Assembly: GCA_946699065.1 (NCBI GenBank)
Contig: CAMPDV010000426.1
Location: 124,001 to 188,000 of the forward strand
Direction of reading: 5' to 3'
DNA: 64,000 nucleotides
Source: Loxodes magnus
Lineage: Eukaryota > Ciliophora > Karyorelictea > Loxodida > Loxodidae
The translations under genes were made by a program, and so were the position numbers. The notes beneath the pieces were generated by a model. It did no database searches, was not told the DNA's origin, and saw only the letters and a list, made by a program, of their open reading frames with translations. Shown here piece by piece: positions 24,142-36,578 of the stretch (positions are counted from its first letter, which is position 1; every line of letters begins with the position of its first letter).

Positions 24142-24541
24142 AAATAATTAATAAATTAAGATTATTATAGAGCACGTAGAACCTCGTTGGCGCACGGCTC
24201 TTTAAATATTAATATATAATTATTGAAAAAAAAAGTTCTCATACTTCTTGATAAAGTTCTAGTAGTCCAATGAGTCTAATCAGTTTCTCCAAATGGGAAT
24301 CTTCATATAAAAGATTATTCTTGAATAAGATCCATATAAGAATTAGTTATTAAGTCATTAGAAGGCCCGTCAGTCATACTTTCATACTGCTAGGGAGAAC
24401 CCTCGGGCAAGTTATGAATGTCTCTTCCAAGTTTGATCACCCTTTCCCGTGATGACATCTAGTGCGAAGTTACTCGAGATGCAGTACATACTGAATAATA
24501 TTACCTACTGGCTTTCCTGACCACAGTTTATATCTATTTTA
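24142..24541 (-). mobile_element. SINE family 2, copy a (inverted)
   Basis: This element of about 400 bp is related to 47547-47960. On the minus strand it starts AAAATAGATATAAACTGTGG. It contains CTCGAGTAACTTCGCACTAGATG and GAGGGTTCTC..TAGCA, and ends with a hairpin and tail clearly related to those of family 1 (AAAGAGC...GCGC..AACGAG...GCTCT). The body is otherwise unrelated to family 1. Shared 3' ends are typical of SINEs using one LINE partner. Confidence 0.75.
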
Positions 24542-25542
24542 TTATATAATAAGCAAAGAAAGGTTATTTTTTAATAATTTTATAGATCAGCTTTTTCATA
24601 TCTCTCCTTACTATATTTCCTGAAAAATGGTAATTAGCATTAAACGAAATATTTAATTTAATTTATTCATTTAGAATGATAATAAGTAGATTGAAGCTTA
24701 GCTGAATAATTATTAAAGGAAATGAATCTCTTTTTATAAAGCTAGACTATGATTATATTAGAAAATAATATTTTCTTAATAGATTAAATTTAATAATAAA
24801 GAGCTTATATTTATATTCTTTTATTATTGCTCTTAATACCTTTTATATCTCAGAGTAAGCGAAATTAATAATTTATACTAAATAAAAGTTTTATCTACTT
24901 ATATATGATACTGTTACTTGCTATATTAAAAGTAATATATATCTTAAGGAATTTTATCATATATTTAAGATCTTTTTTACGTAATTTTTCCCTTAATTTA
25001 TTCGATTATAACATGATGAAACTAGAAGAAAGAGAATAAATAAATTAAAAGGTATTATATTTGAAGTAATTCACAGAAAGGGAAGAAAATACTTAGAAAA
25101 ATACTAAATGAAAAGTTGAAAAGAAAGATTGTTAGTCTAAATTACTTAGATAAGCAAATTTATGAAAAGTTAAAGTTTAATACTAAGAAATTAATACTAA
25201 AAATAGTAGAAATACTCTATAAAGTAAAATAATAATAGTAACTTTAATCCTTTATATTAATATACCATGAAATAAATACCTAAATAAAGTAAATCCTTAA
25301 TATCTAATAACTTAATCTATTCATAAATTACTAAAACTCTAATTGTATGTCTATTTAAATAAAGCTATAAACTTATTACTATACTTGCTTATCTAAACCA
25401 ATAAAGAGGTTTAGTTATTAAATTATAATATCAATCCTTATTTATAAAATTTAGCTTTATACATTTCCAAGTAATAGTTACTTAGATACTTAGTACTTAG
25501 TTAGTACTTAGTTATTTATTAATGTAATCAAATATTTATAAA
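24542..25542. other. Region upstream of GT13 C, one possible small ORF
   Basis: This stretch is AT-rich. A plus-strand frame from ATG 25013 to TGA 25270 (85 residues, starting MMKLEEREQINQ, charged) is open, but nothing else supports it. The last 270 bp should hold the promoter of the GT13 C gene. I recognise no defined element. Confidence 0.2.
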
Positions 25543-27936
25543 ATGCATATTTCTAAAATTACCTCTTTCTTCATTTCCGCTACTTTTCTTGCAATTTCTG
25601 TTTATCTCCTCATTATTGCCTCTTAGTATCTAACTTCGAACTCATCTAATGAAAATGTAGATTTAGAAGAAAAAAATGTTACAATATCTGAGATTGAAAA
25701 AGATATACCAGATAAGCAGCAAACTAATAGCTAAAAATACATAAACTAACCAGAAATAAAGGTTAAAAACACTAGCTAAGAAATAAAGCCTAATAACACT
25801 AAATTAAAACAAACTAGTAAAAATTCTATCAAAAAGAAAAGAAAAAAGAAAGTCACTATACAGACTAACACTTTAGTAGCTTAAACTTTAGAACCTTAAT
25901 CAAACAAATCTTAGGAAGAAAAATATATTTAAGAATATCAAATTAAATAACCATAAAACTCAGAAGATATTAAAATTACAAACTAAACAGATTCCATATA
26001 GTAAAATAAAAACATTTAAAGAGATAAAAACTAAAATGAAACAAATTAAAATAAGGAATTTATTTTAACTTAAGAAGTTCAACCAAGCAATTAATAAAGT
26101 GCTAGTAAACAAATAAATAAAAATAAATTTGAAATAAGCTTAAATAAGGATCAATATTTTATAATTCATGGACCTTTTCGCTCTTTAGATTTTCCTGAAT
26201 TTTATTTATCTATTTGAGTAAAATTTAATTTTAGTAGCCTAGAACTTTAGAATCAAATAAACTCTGGAAATAATAAAAGTGAAGAAATATTAATTGAATA
26301 AGAAAATGAATAAAGATTTGCTATTCTAGGAAATAGAATGGAAGGGTGTGAAACTATTAGCTATAATTGAGGTTATTTCTTATATCTCGTACATACTTCT
26401 AATAAAAAATGAACTATTGCTCTTGAAACTGGATCTGATAGAGGATGCTAGTATTATGATACTTAGGCGGAAATACAATCAGATGAATGATATAATATTT
26501 AGTTAGTTTTAACGGCTTTAGGAAGTACTTTCTTTGATAAAGTAAAAAATTCTAAGAAATCAAAAGCTTAAATACAAGTAAATGAAAAAATAATTTAAAT
26601 AGATGATTAGAATTATTATAGACTAATGTAAACAGGATTAAGGTTTAGAATAGGAGCTTAGGTAGTAAAGAAATATCATCCAGAAGTAGGAAATAACGAA
26701 ATAGTAGGAAATCTTAATTCTTTAGAGTTTAAGAACTTTTTCTTTGCAGCTTAGTATAAATCGTTAAGTTAGATCTAGGAAACTACTTAGTTTAATTTGA
26801 TTATGGAATTTTATTAAAACCTAGTTTTAAAGGGAAAATAATATGCTTTTTTACCTGGTAAAGAAGGATAGAAATTTTATCTTTAAGATGTGTATAGAAT
26901 TGGTAAATATCATTATGGATAAGTAGTTTAGTCTAACTTTATTTAGATGGTCTGAGATACGAGAGTATGTGGATCTTATACTTTCAATTAATGATATCCT
27001 AAAATTTATGAATAAGTAAAAAAATAGTATGAAACATTTATAGAAAGATTTTAGTTAAATACAGAAGAACTCTATCCGATAGTAATGCCTGTCTATAAAA
27101 AACATCTAGTTTTAAAAAATACTTTATATCATATGGAGAGAGCAGATGGAATAAACTAGACTATTATAATAATATCTTAAGACGGTAACTCATCAGAAGT
27201 TTAAGATGTAATAAATGAGTTTAAAAATAGAGGAATATTAAATATAGTTCATACAAAACATCCTAAAACAGAAACTCCTTAGAATATTTAAAGAAAGAAA
27301 AAAATAGGAGAATTTTAATGTGCATAAAATGCTTTTTTCTTACTAAATCTAACTTTTGATTATCTAAAAGCTAAGTCAGTTTTATGATGTGAAGATGATG
27401 TTTAATAAACAATAGATTTTTTCGAATTTAGTAAATGAGTAAATAGAGAGATAATCCATAATGATAAATATGGAAAGAGAATAGCTGCAGTACAAATAAC
27501 TAGCTTTGCAAAAAGTTTAACTGATTAATAATCTCTATATGAAGTTAATTTAGAAAAACCTGACTGGCATTGAAATTTTATTCTTCCAAATTATATTTGA
27601 AAGGAACTAAAGAGTATATTCGTAATTTGTGATTGGCCAGTGAGAGCATTTTGACACTTTAATTAAAACTTGAGAAAAACATTTATTAGTCCTGTGATTC
27701 CAAGAGGAAAGCACATAGATTTTCAAAGTAATGAAAGTATCCACACACAGTATTTAGATGCTTAGAGAATAGAAATTTTTGAAAGTTTAACGGATAATTT
27801 ATAACTAATTGACTTTTCAGTGAGTTATGAAGATATAGAGCCTTAAGTAATATTTTAGTAGCAAGCAAATGTATAAAGAGTAATTTAAACTTTTTCTTGG
27901 GATCTTTTAACGAGAGTTTATAAAGGAACAATTTGA
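25543..27936 (+). CDS. GT13-type glycosyltransferase, paralogue C
   Basis: This 797-residue type II membrane protein sits in one frame from ATG 25543 to TGA 27934-27936. The signal anchor is at ~8-29. A Lys/Asn/Gln-rich stem runs to ~205, and the ConA-like module (FIIHGPFRSLDF, WVKFNFSS, LETGSDRGC) follows. The catalytic domain has VMPVYKKH, IIIISQDGNSSE, EDDV near 614, HWNFILPNYIW, CDWPVRAFWH and VIPRGKH. Compared with A, the residues after the acidic motif differ (EDDVQQTIDFFEF). The glycine in GCDW is isoleucine (ICDW). About eleven internal TGA codons are Trp. The Trp closest to the stop is TGG. Acceptor specificity cannot be read from sequence. Confidence 0.88.
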
Positions 27937-28321
27937 GATTCTTAAACTTTTTTAAACATATCTTAATATAATTCTATTTATTTTTAAACTCATTGCTTTT
28001 AATATTGATTTTACAACATCATAGAATCATTTAAAATGAATAAGTGATCATAAAAGATTAAGAAAATACTTCCTTCAGAGATTAAATACAGACGCATCTT
28101 CATAAAAAATAACAATTATTTTATTCTTCTTATTATTTTACAATTTTATACAGTTAGCTTTCATGAAAAACTAAATTGTAAATTAGATTCCAAAGTTAAA
28201 TGAAAACAGTTGATGACTTTAATGAACATGAGTAAAAATAATATTTGATGTTCTTGATTACATTTAAATTTAATTTTTTCTAAAAATAATTGTCTAGAAA
28301 TCGAATAAAAATATTTAAAAG
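27937..28321. other. Short intergenic gap, nothing supported
   Basis: This lies between the convergent stops of GT13 C and the coiled-coil gene at 28322. The sequence is AT-rich and I see no structure worth naming. Confidence 0.4.
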
Positions 28322-29086
28322 TCATTGTTCATTTATTCTATTTTTATACAGTTCTCTTAATAAATAGATTCTGCTTGCCAATATTGTTTTTCTTTATTCC
28401 TATGTGTTTGTGCTAAATCAACACAATCAAAATTTTATTAACACCCGTTTATATATTTATATTATTTTAATTTAATTATTGCTGATTTTTTAACTATTAT
28501 ATTTAGAACTATACAATTTTTAAACTTTTTTATAGATGCTTTTCAATTTGTACTAGCACCATTGTTTCTATTTTATATTTTAATTATGAACATCATCTAT
28601 TTTTATTCAATCTGATTTATTTATTCCAAGTTAAACGTCAAATTCTCTAACTGTTTAAATATATATTTTTTTTATATTTTTTGGAGATTTTGTGTTAGGT
28701 TATCTATTTTGGTTTTGTTTCTTACTTAAGATATTTTAATATTGTCTTAAGATTTAAGTCTTAAATTAGTTTTTTTCTTATTCCTAAAATGTTGTATAAT
28801 CCTTTCTATGTTTTTCTTTATAGACTCAATATTTTCTTGCAAGTTTAATACTGTTTAAACTAGTTATTCGAAACAAATTTGTTCAATTATAAAAATCTCA
28901 GATACTTCTCATGCTAAATTTTTTTTAACATATTTACAAGGTTTTTCTTCAGAAGTTAAAATGTCCTGCTGATGGATTTTTTCTTGCTATTATTTATCTT
29001 TTATATTTGTATTTTTTTTCTTAAAACAATATTTTTAATATTTTCCTATGACTTTTAAATCTTAAATTAATATTATAAATAAGCAT
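28322..29086 (-). CDS. Small coiled-coil protein, unassigned
   Basis: Read on the minus strand with TAA/TAG as Gln, the sequence encodes a Lys/Gln/Glu-rich helical protein (LNLQENIESIKKNIERII, then KIDNLTQNLQKIQKKY). It ends RIYLLRELYKNRINEQ and TGA 28322-28324. A frame change falls near an A-rich run around 28670. Upstream the helical frame is best; downstream TVREFDVQLGINKSDWIKID is best. This could be an unrecognised short intron, an assembly indel in a homopolymer, or decay. ATG 29084-29086 is a candidate start but needs a further frame join. I do not recognise the family. Confidence 0.4.
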
Positions 29087-31239
29087 ATATTAAAGAAAAA
29101 TGCTTATAATATAAATAAATAGTTTAAAGTACTAATTATATAATAAATAAAAATAGTTTAATCTAAGTTAGTTTAGATAATTTTGATATAATTAGTATCT
29201 AAGTACAATTATAGTTTATATTCCTAGTATTAAATTCTAATCTTAGCAAATAATAAAATATATAAGTAAATTAATAAAAATAAATAGCTATCTAATATGC
29301 TATAAAGTGTTTTAGTATCTATCTATTTAATTAACTTATATCATTATTAAGTTAAACTTTATTAACTTACATTTATTTAGATAATTCTAAATTATTCTAA
29401 TTAAACTAGCTTATAAATAAATAAAAGGGAAATTAAATAAATTAATAAAAGTATAATAATAAATAACTAACTAATGCTTCATAATATAATTAACCTTTAT
29501 ATCATTTAAATATTATTTTATATTTAAATCATAAATAACTAGCAATATTATTCTATAAAATATTGCTAGTACTTTATATGCACTTTTATTTAAACTTTTA
29601 ATTAAAAATTTAAATAAATATAACTTAAATATTATTAATAAAGTTAAACTATAAATAAAACTTAAGCTTAAATTTAATTTGAAATAGAAGCATATAATCA
29701 AAGAATTTTTAATTGCATTAATAAATTATATAGTTTAAAATTAAATTGTCTAAATTAAATAATAGTCTTAGTTTAACTTTTAATGATATATATAGCATTT
29801 TAGAACAGCAAAGAAATATAAATTATATAATAAATTACTTTATTAATTTATTATAATTCATTATTTTATCAATTTACACCATTTTTATATTTTTAATTAA
29901 AAGCTATTCTTATAAAGCATTGCTACAAATAATAATCTCATCAACTTAGATTATATTTTACATATTGTTGTTTAATAATAAAAAATATTAAAGTTCTGTT
30001 AAAGGGATTTATCTAATATGGTATACATTTAATAAATAAGAAATAGCTTATAATCTTATATAATTTATCAAAATAAAAGAATATTATATCAAATTTATTA
30101 AACTAAATAGATCCTAAATAATCTAAGCTTCTTTATAAATAGCCTTACTAATTATTTAGCAACTATAATTAATTTATTACTAAAATTCTAGTATTAATAT
30201 AACCTTAATCCCTTATGCTTAGACTTAAGAAAGCTAATTATTAATTAAATTATTTGATTTACTTATTTTAAAAGTTCATACTATATAAATACATAAGTGA
30301 AGAGCATCCTAGAAAAAAATATGGTATAATGACAATGTAAATAAAGCAATCTAAATAACTTAAAAATTAAATAAACTTTATACTAGCTAAGCAGATGCTT
30401 AAGTAATTAGCTATTATACCTACTTTTCATTTAATTCTTAAATTATATTTCTAAATTTAGCCATTCAATTATATTTCTTTTTATCATTAATGAGAAAAAT
30501 TTAAAAGCATAATTTTAGTTATTCTTTAAGTTCTAAAGCTTTTCCTCAGTTTTTAGATAAAATTATATAAATTAGTAGTAAAATGAAGAAGTTATATAAT
30601 TACTAATAAATTTAGAATTATATATAAATATAGAGTATAAAGAGTATTTTAATATAATAACTTAAGAATCTTCCTTCTATATTTGAATAGCTCTAAGAAT
30701 TATGTTTTCTTTCATTATTCATAAAAATAGATTTGATAAATCATTTTATTTTCTAATTCAAGTATAAATCAATTTAAGTCTTTTTTATTTAGCTTAAGTG
30801 AAACTTTTAACTATCTAAATTAAATTAAATAAATCCTAAATTTTGTTATATTTTCCCTTTATTTTTATGGATTGCTACAACTTGCTGTTTATATATGATA
30901 AAGAAAAAATTTGATAAATAACATTAACAAAGCAGTGTTCAGAATATTGCTAGTTGCAAGATTTTAGTAATAAAAGTTCTAAATAATTAGGTAGCAATTA
31001 TTCTAAAGCAAATGATAAAACAGATAAATATAGGATATATTAGAGCTAATTTATTTATATAACAGACATTTAAGATAAAAGTAAGCTTTAATTATATCAT
31101 TTAGACAAAGCTATTGTTACTAAATGTACTATGCGATTACACTAAACTAATATGAAATAAGAGAATTAAAAGAATAAACTTTAACTTTAATTTAATAGAA
31201 ATAGTTAAATAATTATCAGTATCTATCAGTTACGTTATA
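29087..31239. other. Gene-poor AT-rich stretch
   Basis: About 2.1 kb has extremely low G+C, with dense TAA/TTA runs. I see no domain, paralogous frame, SINE or RNA gene. It separates the coiled-coil gene from the MORN gene. Confidence 0.45.
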
Positions 31240-32495
31240 ATGAGGCGTTCATCGAGCTTTAAAGGGGAAGAAATAGAAGAAGTTAAATAATAAATAAACG
31301 AAGGAATGAATATCTCACAGTCTCTCTAATAAAATGTAAATCAGTAAAATGAGGAAATAAAAGAAGATTAAAAGTAAAAAGAAGCAAATCAGACGTAAAT
31401 AGAACAAGTAGGGTAAATAAATCACTAAGAAGTTTAAATAATTTAAGATGATGGAAATTTTAGCGCAGAATACTTAAAAAGCTAAATAAAGGATAGTGAT
31501 ATTAAGTAATATGAAAATGGGGATATTTATAGAGGTAATATCGTCTAAGATAGAAAACATGGATACGGAATTTATGAATACAGCAGTGGAACAAGATTTG
31601 AAGGATAATGAGTAGAAGATAATAAATAAGGTAAAGGGTTCTTTATTATTATAATGGTGATGTTTTTGAAGGAATATTTGTCGAAAATATGAAATAAGGA
31701 TATGGAATTTACAAGCACTAAAATGGAGATAAATTTGAAGGATAATGATTTGAAGATAAAAGACATGGAAAAGGAGTATATTATTATAGTAATGGAGAAG
31801 TTTACGATGGAGAATGGTTCTAAAATTAAAAGTAGGGTCAGGGAAAGTTCAAGTGAGTTAACGGTGATAAATACGAAGGATAATGATAAGCAGATAAAAA
31901 ATAAGGAAAAGGAATTATATGATACTAAAGTGGAGATGTATATGAAGGTAACTTTGTCGAGAGCAAAAAGCAAGGATATGGAATAATAAAATGAATAAGT
32001 GGTTCAAGATATGAAGGATAGTGGGAACAAGATAAGTAACAAGGAAAAGGAACTCTTTACTATTATAATGGAGATACTTATGAAGGAGATTTTGTTTAAG
32101 GTAAAAAAGAAGGATATGGAGTATACAAGTATAGTGGTGGAGATAAATATGAAGGAAAATGAGAATAAGACAAAAAATAAGGAAAAGGAATTTTGTATTA
32201 TTAAAGCGGAGATATTTATGATGGAGACTTCGATTAAAATAAAAAACAAGGATATGGAATATTAAAGCATAGCAATGGAGATAAATATCAAGGTTAATGA
32301 GTATAAGATTAAAGACAAGGATAAGGAACTTACTGATATAAAAATGGTGATATATATGAAGGATAGTGATTTGAAAACAGTAAAAATGGTTAAGGAATAT
32401 TAAAGAAAAAAGATGGAACTGAATAGCAAGGAGTATGGATCAAGAATGAATTTCAAAACCCTGTTTACGACAAAGTAAGCTCGTAGGCTAGTTGA
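31240..32495 (+). CDS. MORN-repeat protein with one apparent frameshift
   Basis: The first ~85 residues are charged and Gln-rich. About 13-14 MORN repeats follow, roughly 23 residues each (pattern NGDxYEGxW...KKQGxGxxY). MORN proteins bind membranes or act as scaffolds in cilia and the cortex of protists. The repeats alternate in two types, giving a 46-residue higher-order unit. The frame from ATG 31240 is broken near 31636: repeat 2 reads GKGVLYYY only if one base is restored at GGTAAAGGG. After that the frame is intact to TGA 32493-32495. A one-base assembly error is likely, because every later repeat is clean. A pseudogene or programmed shift is possible. Confidence 0.85.
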
Positions 32496-33380
32496 CACAT
32501 TCTTAAACTCTAATAATAAAATTTAGAATTTAAATTTAATAAGTTAAATAATTAAATATAGCTGACTATATGAATTTATTCTAATAACTATATAATAAAT
32601 ACTTTTAACAATTTAATAGATTTCTTAATTAAGTTTTATTTATAAAGTGCCCCTATTTTAAATTATCCTTTAGAGTATTTTATAGAGATTGGTAATATTT
32701 TAAATGGATCATCACTTTTCTATTTATTTATAACTAATGCTGAGTTTTAGTTTTTAATTATCCATTTTTTAGTTTTTGGTATATTAGAGTATCATGATTT
32801 AGTGTATGACAAACAGTTTTAAGGGATATAGTTTGAAATAATAATAAGAAATGGACTAAATAATGAAATGATGTAAAGTTACTTTATAAAGTGATATTAA
32901 AGCAACCTATTTCTTTATATGACTAATAAGTTTATTCAATATGCTTACGATCACTACAATATGCTTATACAATAGCCTATAAATACTTTTTACAAATATC
33001 TAGTACAAACTTTTGAATAAATTCATATTATAAAGAATAACTCTTATACAAGCTAGTCTTCAGTTAGAGTTTATACATTTTAGTTAATTTAATTGAAACA
33101 TAAAGTTAATAATAAATATTTGCAAGCTTAACTTAATCATTTAATAAAGTAGAACTATTATATAAACTTATGAAAATACTCTTAGAACAATTAGTTAGTA
33201 GGAGATATCTTTCTTAATACATCTTTAGATTAATTATAAGCAAGAAAAAATTTAATAAGAAACAAACATTTAAACTAATATTGGCAAATTCTGTTATATC
33301 AAAAGTAAATTAGTTTAGATAATACTCACTGATAAATTAAGTGTTTGTGTATTTAGTTCTTTGTAAATATATAAAACAAA
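32496..33380. other. Intergenic, nothing supported
   Basis: This is AT-rich DNA between the MORN gene and the first ubiquitin-like gene. It presumably holds the latter's promoter. No element is recognised. Confidence 0.4.
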
Positions 33381-33611
33381 ATGTAGATATTTATTAAATT
33401 ACTAACTGGTGCCACAATCACACTGGATGTATCACCTTCAGATACTATTGAGAATGTAAAAGAAAAAATTCAAGATGAAGAAGGAGTTCCTATTGAAGAG
33501 TAGATATTAATTTTTGCTGGAAAGTAGTTAGAAGATCTACGTACTTTGAGTGATTACAATATTTAGAAAGAATCAACTATACATATAGTGAAAAGATTAA
33601 GTGGCTGCTGA
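33381..33611 (+). CDS. Ubiquitin-like protein 1, C-terminus Gly-Cys
   Basis: The product is exactly 76 residues, in one frame from ATG to TGA, starting [15 protein letters not shown]. It is aligned by eye to canonical ubiquitin without gaps. About three quarters of positions are identical. The hydrophobic patch (Leu8, Ile44, Val70) and Lys6, 27, 29, 48 and 63 are kept. Lys11 is Ala, Lys33 is Glu, Arg42 is Ile and Arg74 is Ser. The last residues are RLSGC, so the Gly-Gly needed for conventional E1 activation is Gly75-Cys76. There is no second unit, so it is not a polyubiquitin remnant. It may be a non-conjugating, differently anchored or decaying modifier. It is convergent with a second such gene at 34485. 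Confidence 0.9.
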
Positions 33612-34484
33612 TTATTTACTTTTATTTAGCTTATATTTTACTCTTTTATATTCAATAAATTGTTCCTTTTTTTTACTATGTTCACTCAACGATAAAGCTT
33701 AATACATCAGAGTTTTAAAACCTTAAAATAGAAAAGATTTATAAATTTCTAGTTACATTTATATAAAAGCTAGTGTCTTTAACTATTTATATATCATAAG
33801 TTACTCTTTAAATTTTAAAGTGAAGATAGTTTTGTTTTATATAAGTTATAAACTAAAATAATAGTTTTATCTATTAAGATTAAATTAGAGATATTCCTTT
33901 CTAAATACTCAATGCTTATAATTTCTTAATAATAGCAAATTGTATATATTATATAAGCTAGAACAGCTTATATTTAAAATTAATATCATAATATTTTATT
34001 AAGATATTACTATACCATTTCTTAATTAAAATAGCTAGCTTTATTTTATTTAAATAAAACATGTTTATATTTTACTTAAAGATATATCTTATATATCTTT
34101 TATTTTAATATCGCTTACCCGTTGAATCTAATATCATTAATAACCTATTAATTAAGAACTATAGCTAATTTTTCTTTTTTAGATAATTAAATCTATTATT
34201 TATTTATTCATTTAAGACCTTTCTCTTTGCAAGCTTTTAAATTAAAAGCATATAAGATTTTAATATATTATATTTTATATAAATATGAAGATTAAGTTTA
34301 TAGCTAATACATTAGTTTTAGTTTAGATTCCAATTAAGAATTAATAAAATCTTATTGATATCATAATTCTATCTAGACTTATTTAATTATCAAATATTAG
34401 TTATTGTAAAATGTATATTTGAATGATATTCTATCTAAGGAGATTAATAAATAAGCATATTTAAGTTTTGAATAATATCTTTTC
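33612..34484. other. Spacer between convergent ubiquitin-like genes
   Basis: This 870-bp AT-rich spacer holds the 3' regions of both ubiquitin-like genes. If TGA were read as Trp, either protein would run on into AT-rich low-complexity sequence. That supports TGA as the true stop. Nothing else is seen. Confidence 0.4.
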
Positions 34485-34715
34485 TCAGCATCCTGTACAT
34501 CTTAATACTACATGAATAGTAGATTCCTTCATTATATTGTAATCTGATAGAATTTTATCATTATCTAGCTATTTCCCAGCAAAAATTAACCTTTGCTACT
34601 CAACGCAAACCCCTTCTACTTCTTAATATTTTAGCTTAACTGTCTCTATAGTATCTGAACATTCTACTTCCAAAGTGATAACTCTATTAGTTAAAGTTTT
34701 AAGATATACCTACAT
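34485..34715 (-). CDS. Ubiquitin-like protein 2, C-terminus Gly-Cys
   Basis: The product is also exactly 76 residues without gaps against ubiquitin, starting MQVYLKTLTNRVITL. It is more diverged, with about two thirds of positions identical. RLIFAGKQL and SDYNI are conserved, as are Lys27, Lys48 and Lys63. Lys11 is Arg and Lys33 is Val, and four extra Cys appear (positions 19, 37, 73, 76). It ends RCTGC and TGA, so the final Gly is again Cys. The two genes share the Gly-Cys end although the rest has diverged strongly. This argues that the end is inherited and possibly selected. A plain pseudogene would probably not keep length and frame. Confidence 0.88.
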
Positions 34716-36578
34716 TTTATTATACTCTTTATATAAAGGAACATCCCATTCATTAATATCTACTTTTATCAGTTAATATTATCAACAGTCTAGTATGCTT
34801 AACAATTATTATTGCTATAATAAAGACATTTATTTCTAGTATATCTAAGTAACTTCTATGTTCATATAAATATATTTTATCAAGTTCTTCAATTATTTAA
34901 GAACTTATATCTTTATTAAAGCTATTAAGTCTTATTATAATAAGAATAAGTTATATAGTTAAAAGAGTTAAAGGTACATTTATGAATGAACTTAAATAAT
35001 AAAGAATAAGGTTATTTATTTTCTATATAATCTGTGTAATAACTAGCTTGGTAATATAGCACTCTTTAATTTTGAAAGGATTAAAATGATTAATAGTTAT
35101 AACTTAAAAATATCTAAGGGACTAATTGATTCCTATTTTAAGACTATAAATTCTTTTTATATTAAATGTTAGATATTTAAGAAATAAAACCAGTACAAGT
35201 TATAAAGGTACATCTAATTATACTATCTATCTACTATTAAGCGTCATAAGATATTTGCTTTAATAAACTTACTAATTGTTTCTTAAGCTTGGTTTTAATT
35301 GGATTTTGCTAAGTTAGCTAAAGATTATTTGATGACTTCATAATTTACTTTGCATCTATTAAGTTTAGAGTAATTTAGATGTAGAATGATTAGCAATCAC
35401 TTCTACTTTATTAAGTGAACTTAGATTATCAGCTTATTTATCATCTTGATTACTTCAAATGAAAATATATTGCGAAATTATAATTTTATTGGTATATGCT
35501 ATTGGTTTTGAATATAAGTAATAAAAGAATCATATAATATAGTCTAAGTAGAGATACTAATATATACAATAAATAGATAGATATTATTACCATACTCTAA
35601 TATTCTAAGAAACTTTACTAAGTCCTAAAATAACTATAGGGATACCAAACTATCTATCATTATTAAAAAATCACTTTCTAAATTAAATAAACATACAACT
35701 ATAAGAATATAACTTCAACTTATTATTATACTGCTAGTTTTACATTTAGATGCAAACCTATATTTCAATCAACTATTTTTAATATAATACCAAGAAATAA
35801 CTATATAGACAAATGTAATAATAAGATCATAAGTTATTATATTACCATTTATACACCATAAGTTTTATCTATTTACTTCGATGTTGTCTTTTACGCTAAA
35901 AATTTCCAAATATATATTTATTTGCAAAACTATAGCAAATATATATAAATAAATAGCTATTTAGAATTATTAAATATACTTGCACTTAGAAAAATAAATA
36001 TTTCCATATTATTAGCTCAAGCTTTTTATATTTTTAATTATCATCTTTTATCATTTTAGAATTACTGAGGTAATTACTTTATTTAAGATATCTATTGATA
36101 GTAGTTATTGGAAACATTTATCACTATCTTTATCCAGTAAAACCTTTTTTGCCTGAGTCTTAAACCATTTCATGTCTATTTTATAAAATTAGCTCTAATT
36201 CCTTTAAATTCTCCTTTATAGATACTATCCTTCATAAGAGTTAAATCTAAATAATCAAACATAAATTATCTCCTTACCTGCATTCATTTATCAATACTTC
36301 CTAACTAAAATTCTACCATTTTGTAATAAAGACTTCGATCTTCATCTTATCTAGTCATTTAGCAAATAACCATTATAAACAATATTTCAAGAACCTAATA
36401 TTATCAATGATTACTCTTTCGACAAAAGATTACTAGGACTTTAATTCTAAAAACTTTAAAATAGATAATTAAACCAAAAACGGATGAATATTAAATAGGC
36501 ATAAGGATATAAACCCTAATATATTTTCACTGTTAGCTTAAATTTAATATACTTAAATACTAAAATTCAATAACAAAT
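34716..36578. other. Intergenic, nothing supported
   Basis: About 1.9 kb of AT-rich DNA lies between ubiquitin-like gene 2 and GT13 D. It presumably includes both promoters. I see no gene or repeat here. Confidence 0.4.

Noticed and set aside
31572..31973. A 133-residue minus-strand ORF of Ser/Leu/Phe-rich sequence
   Set aside because: It is the antisense shadow of the MORN repeats and follows their 69-bp period.
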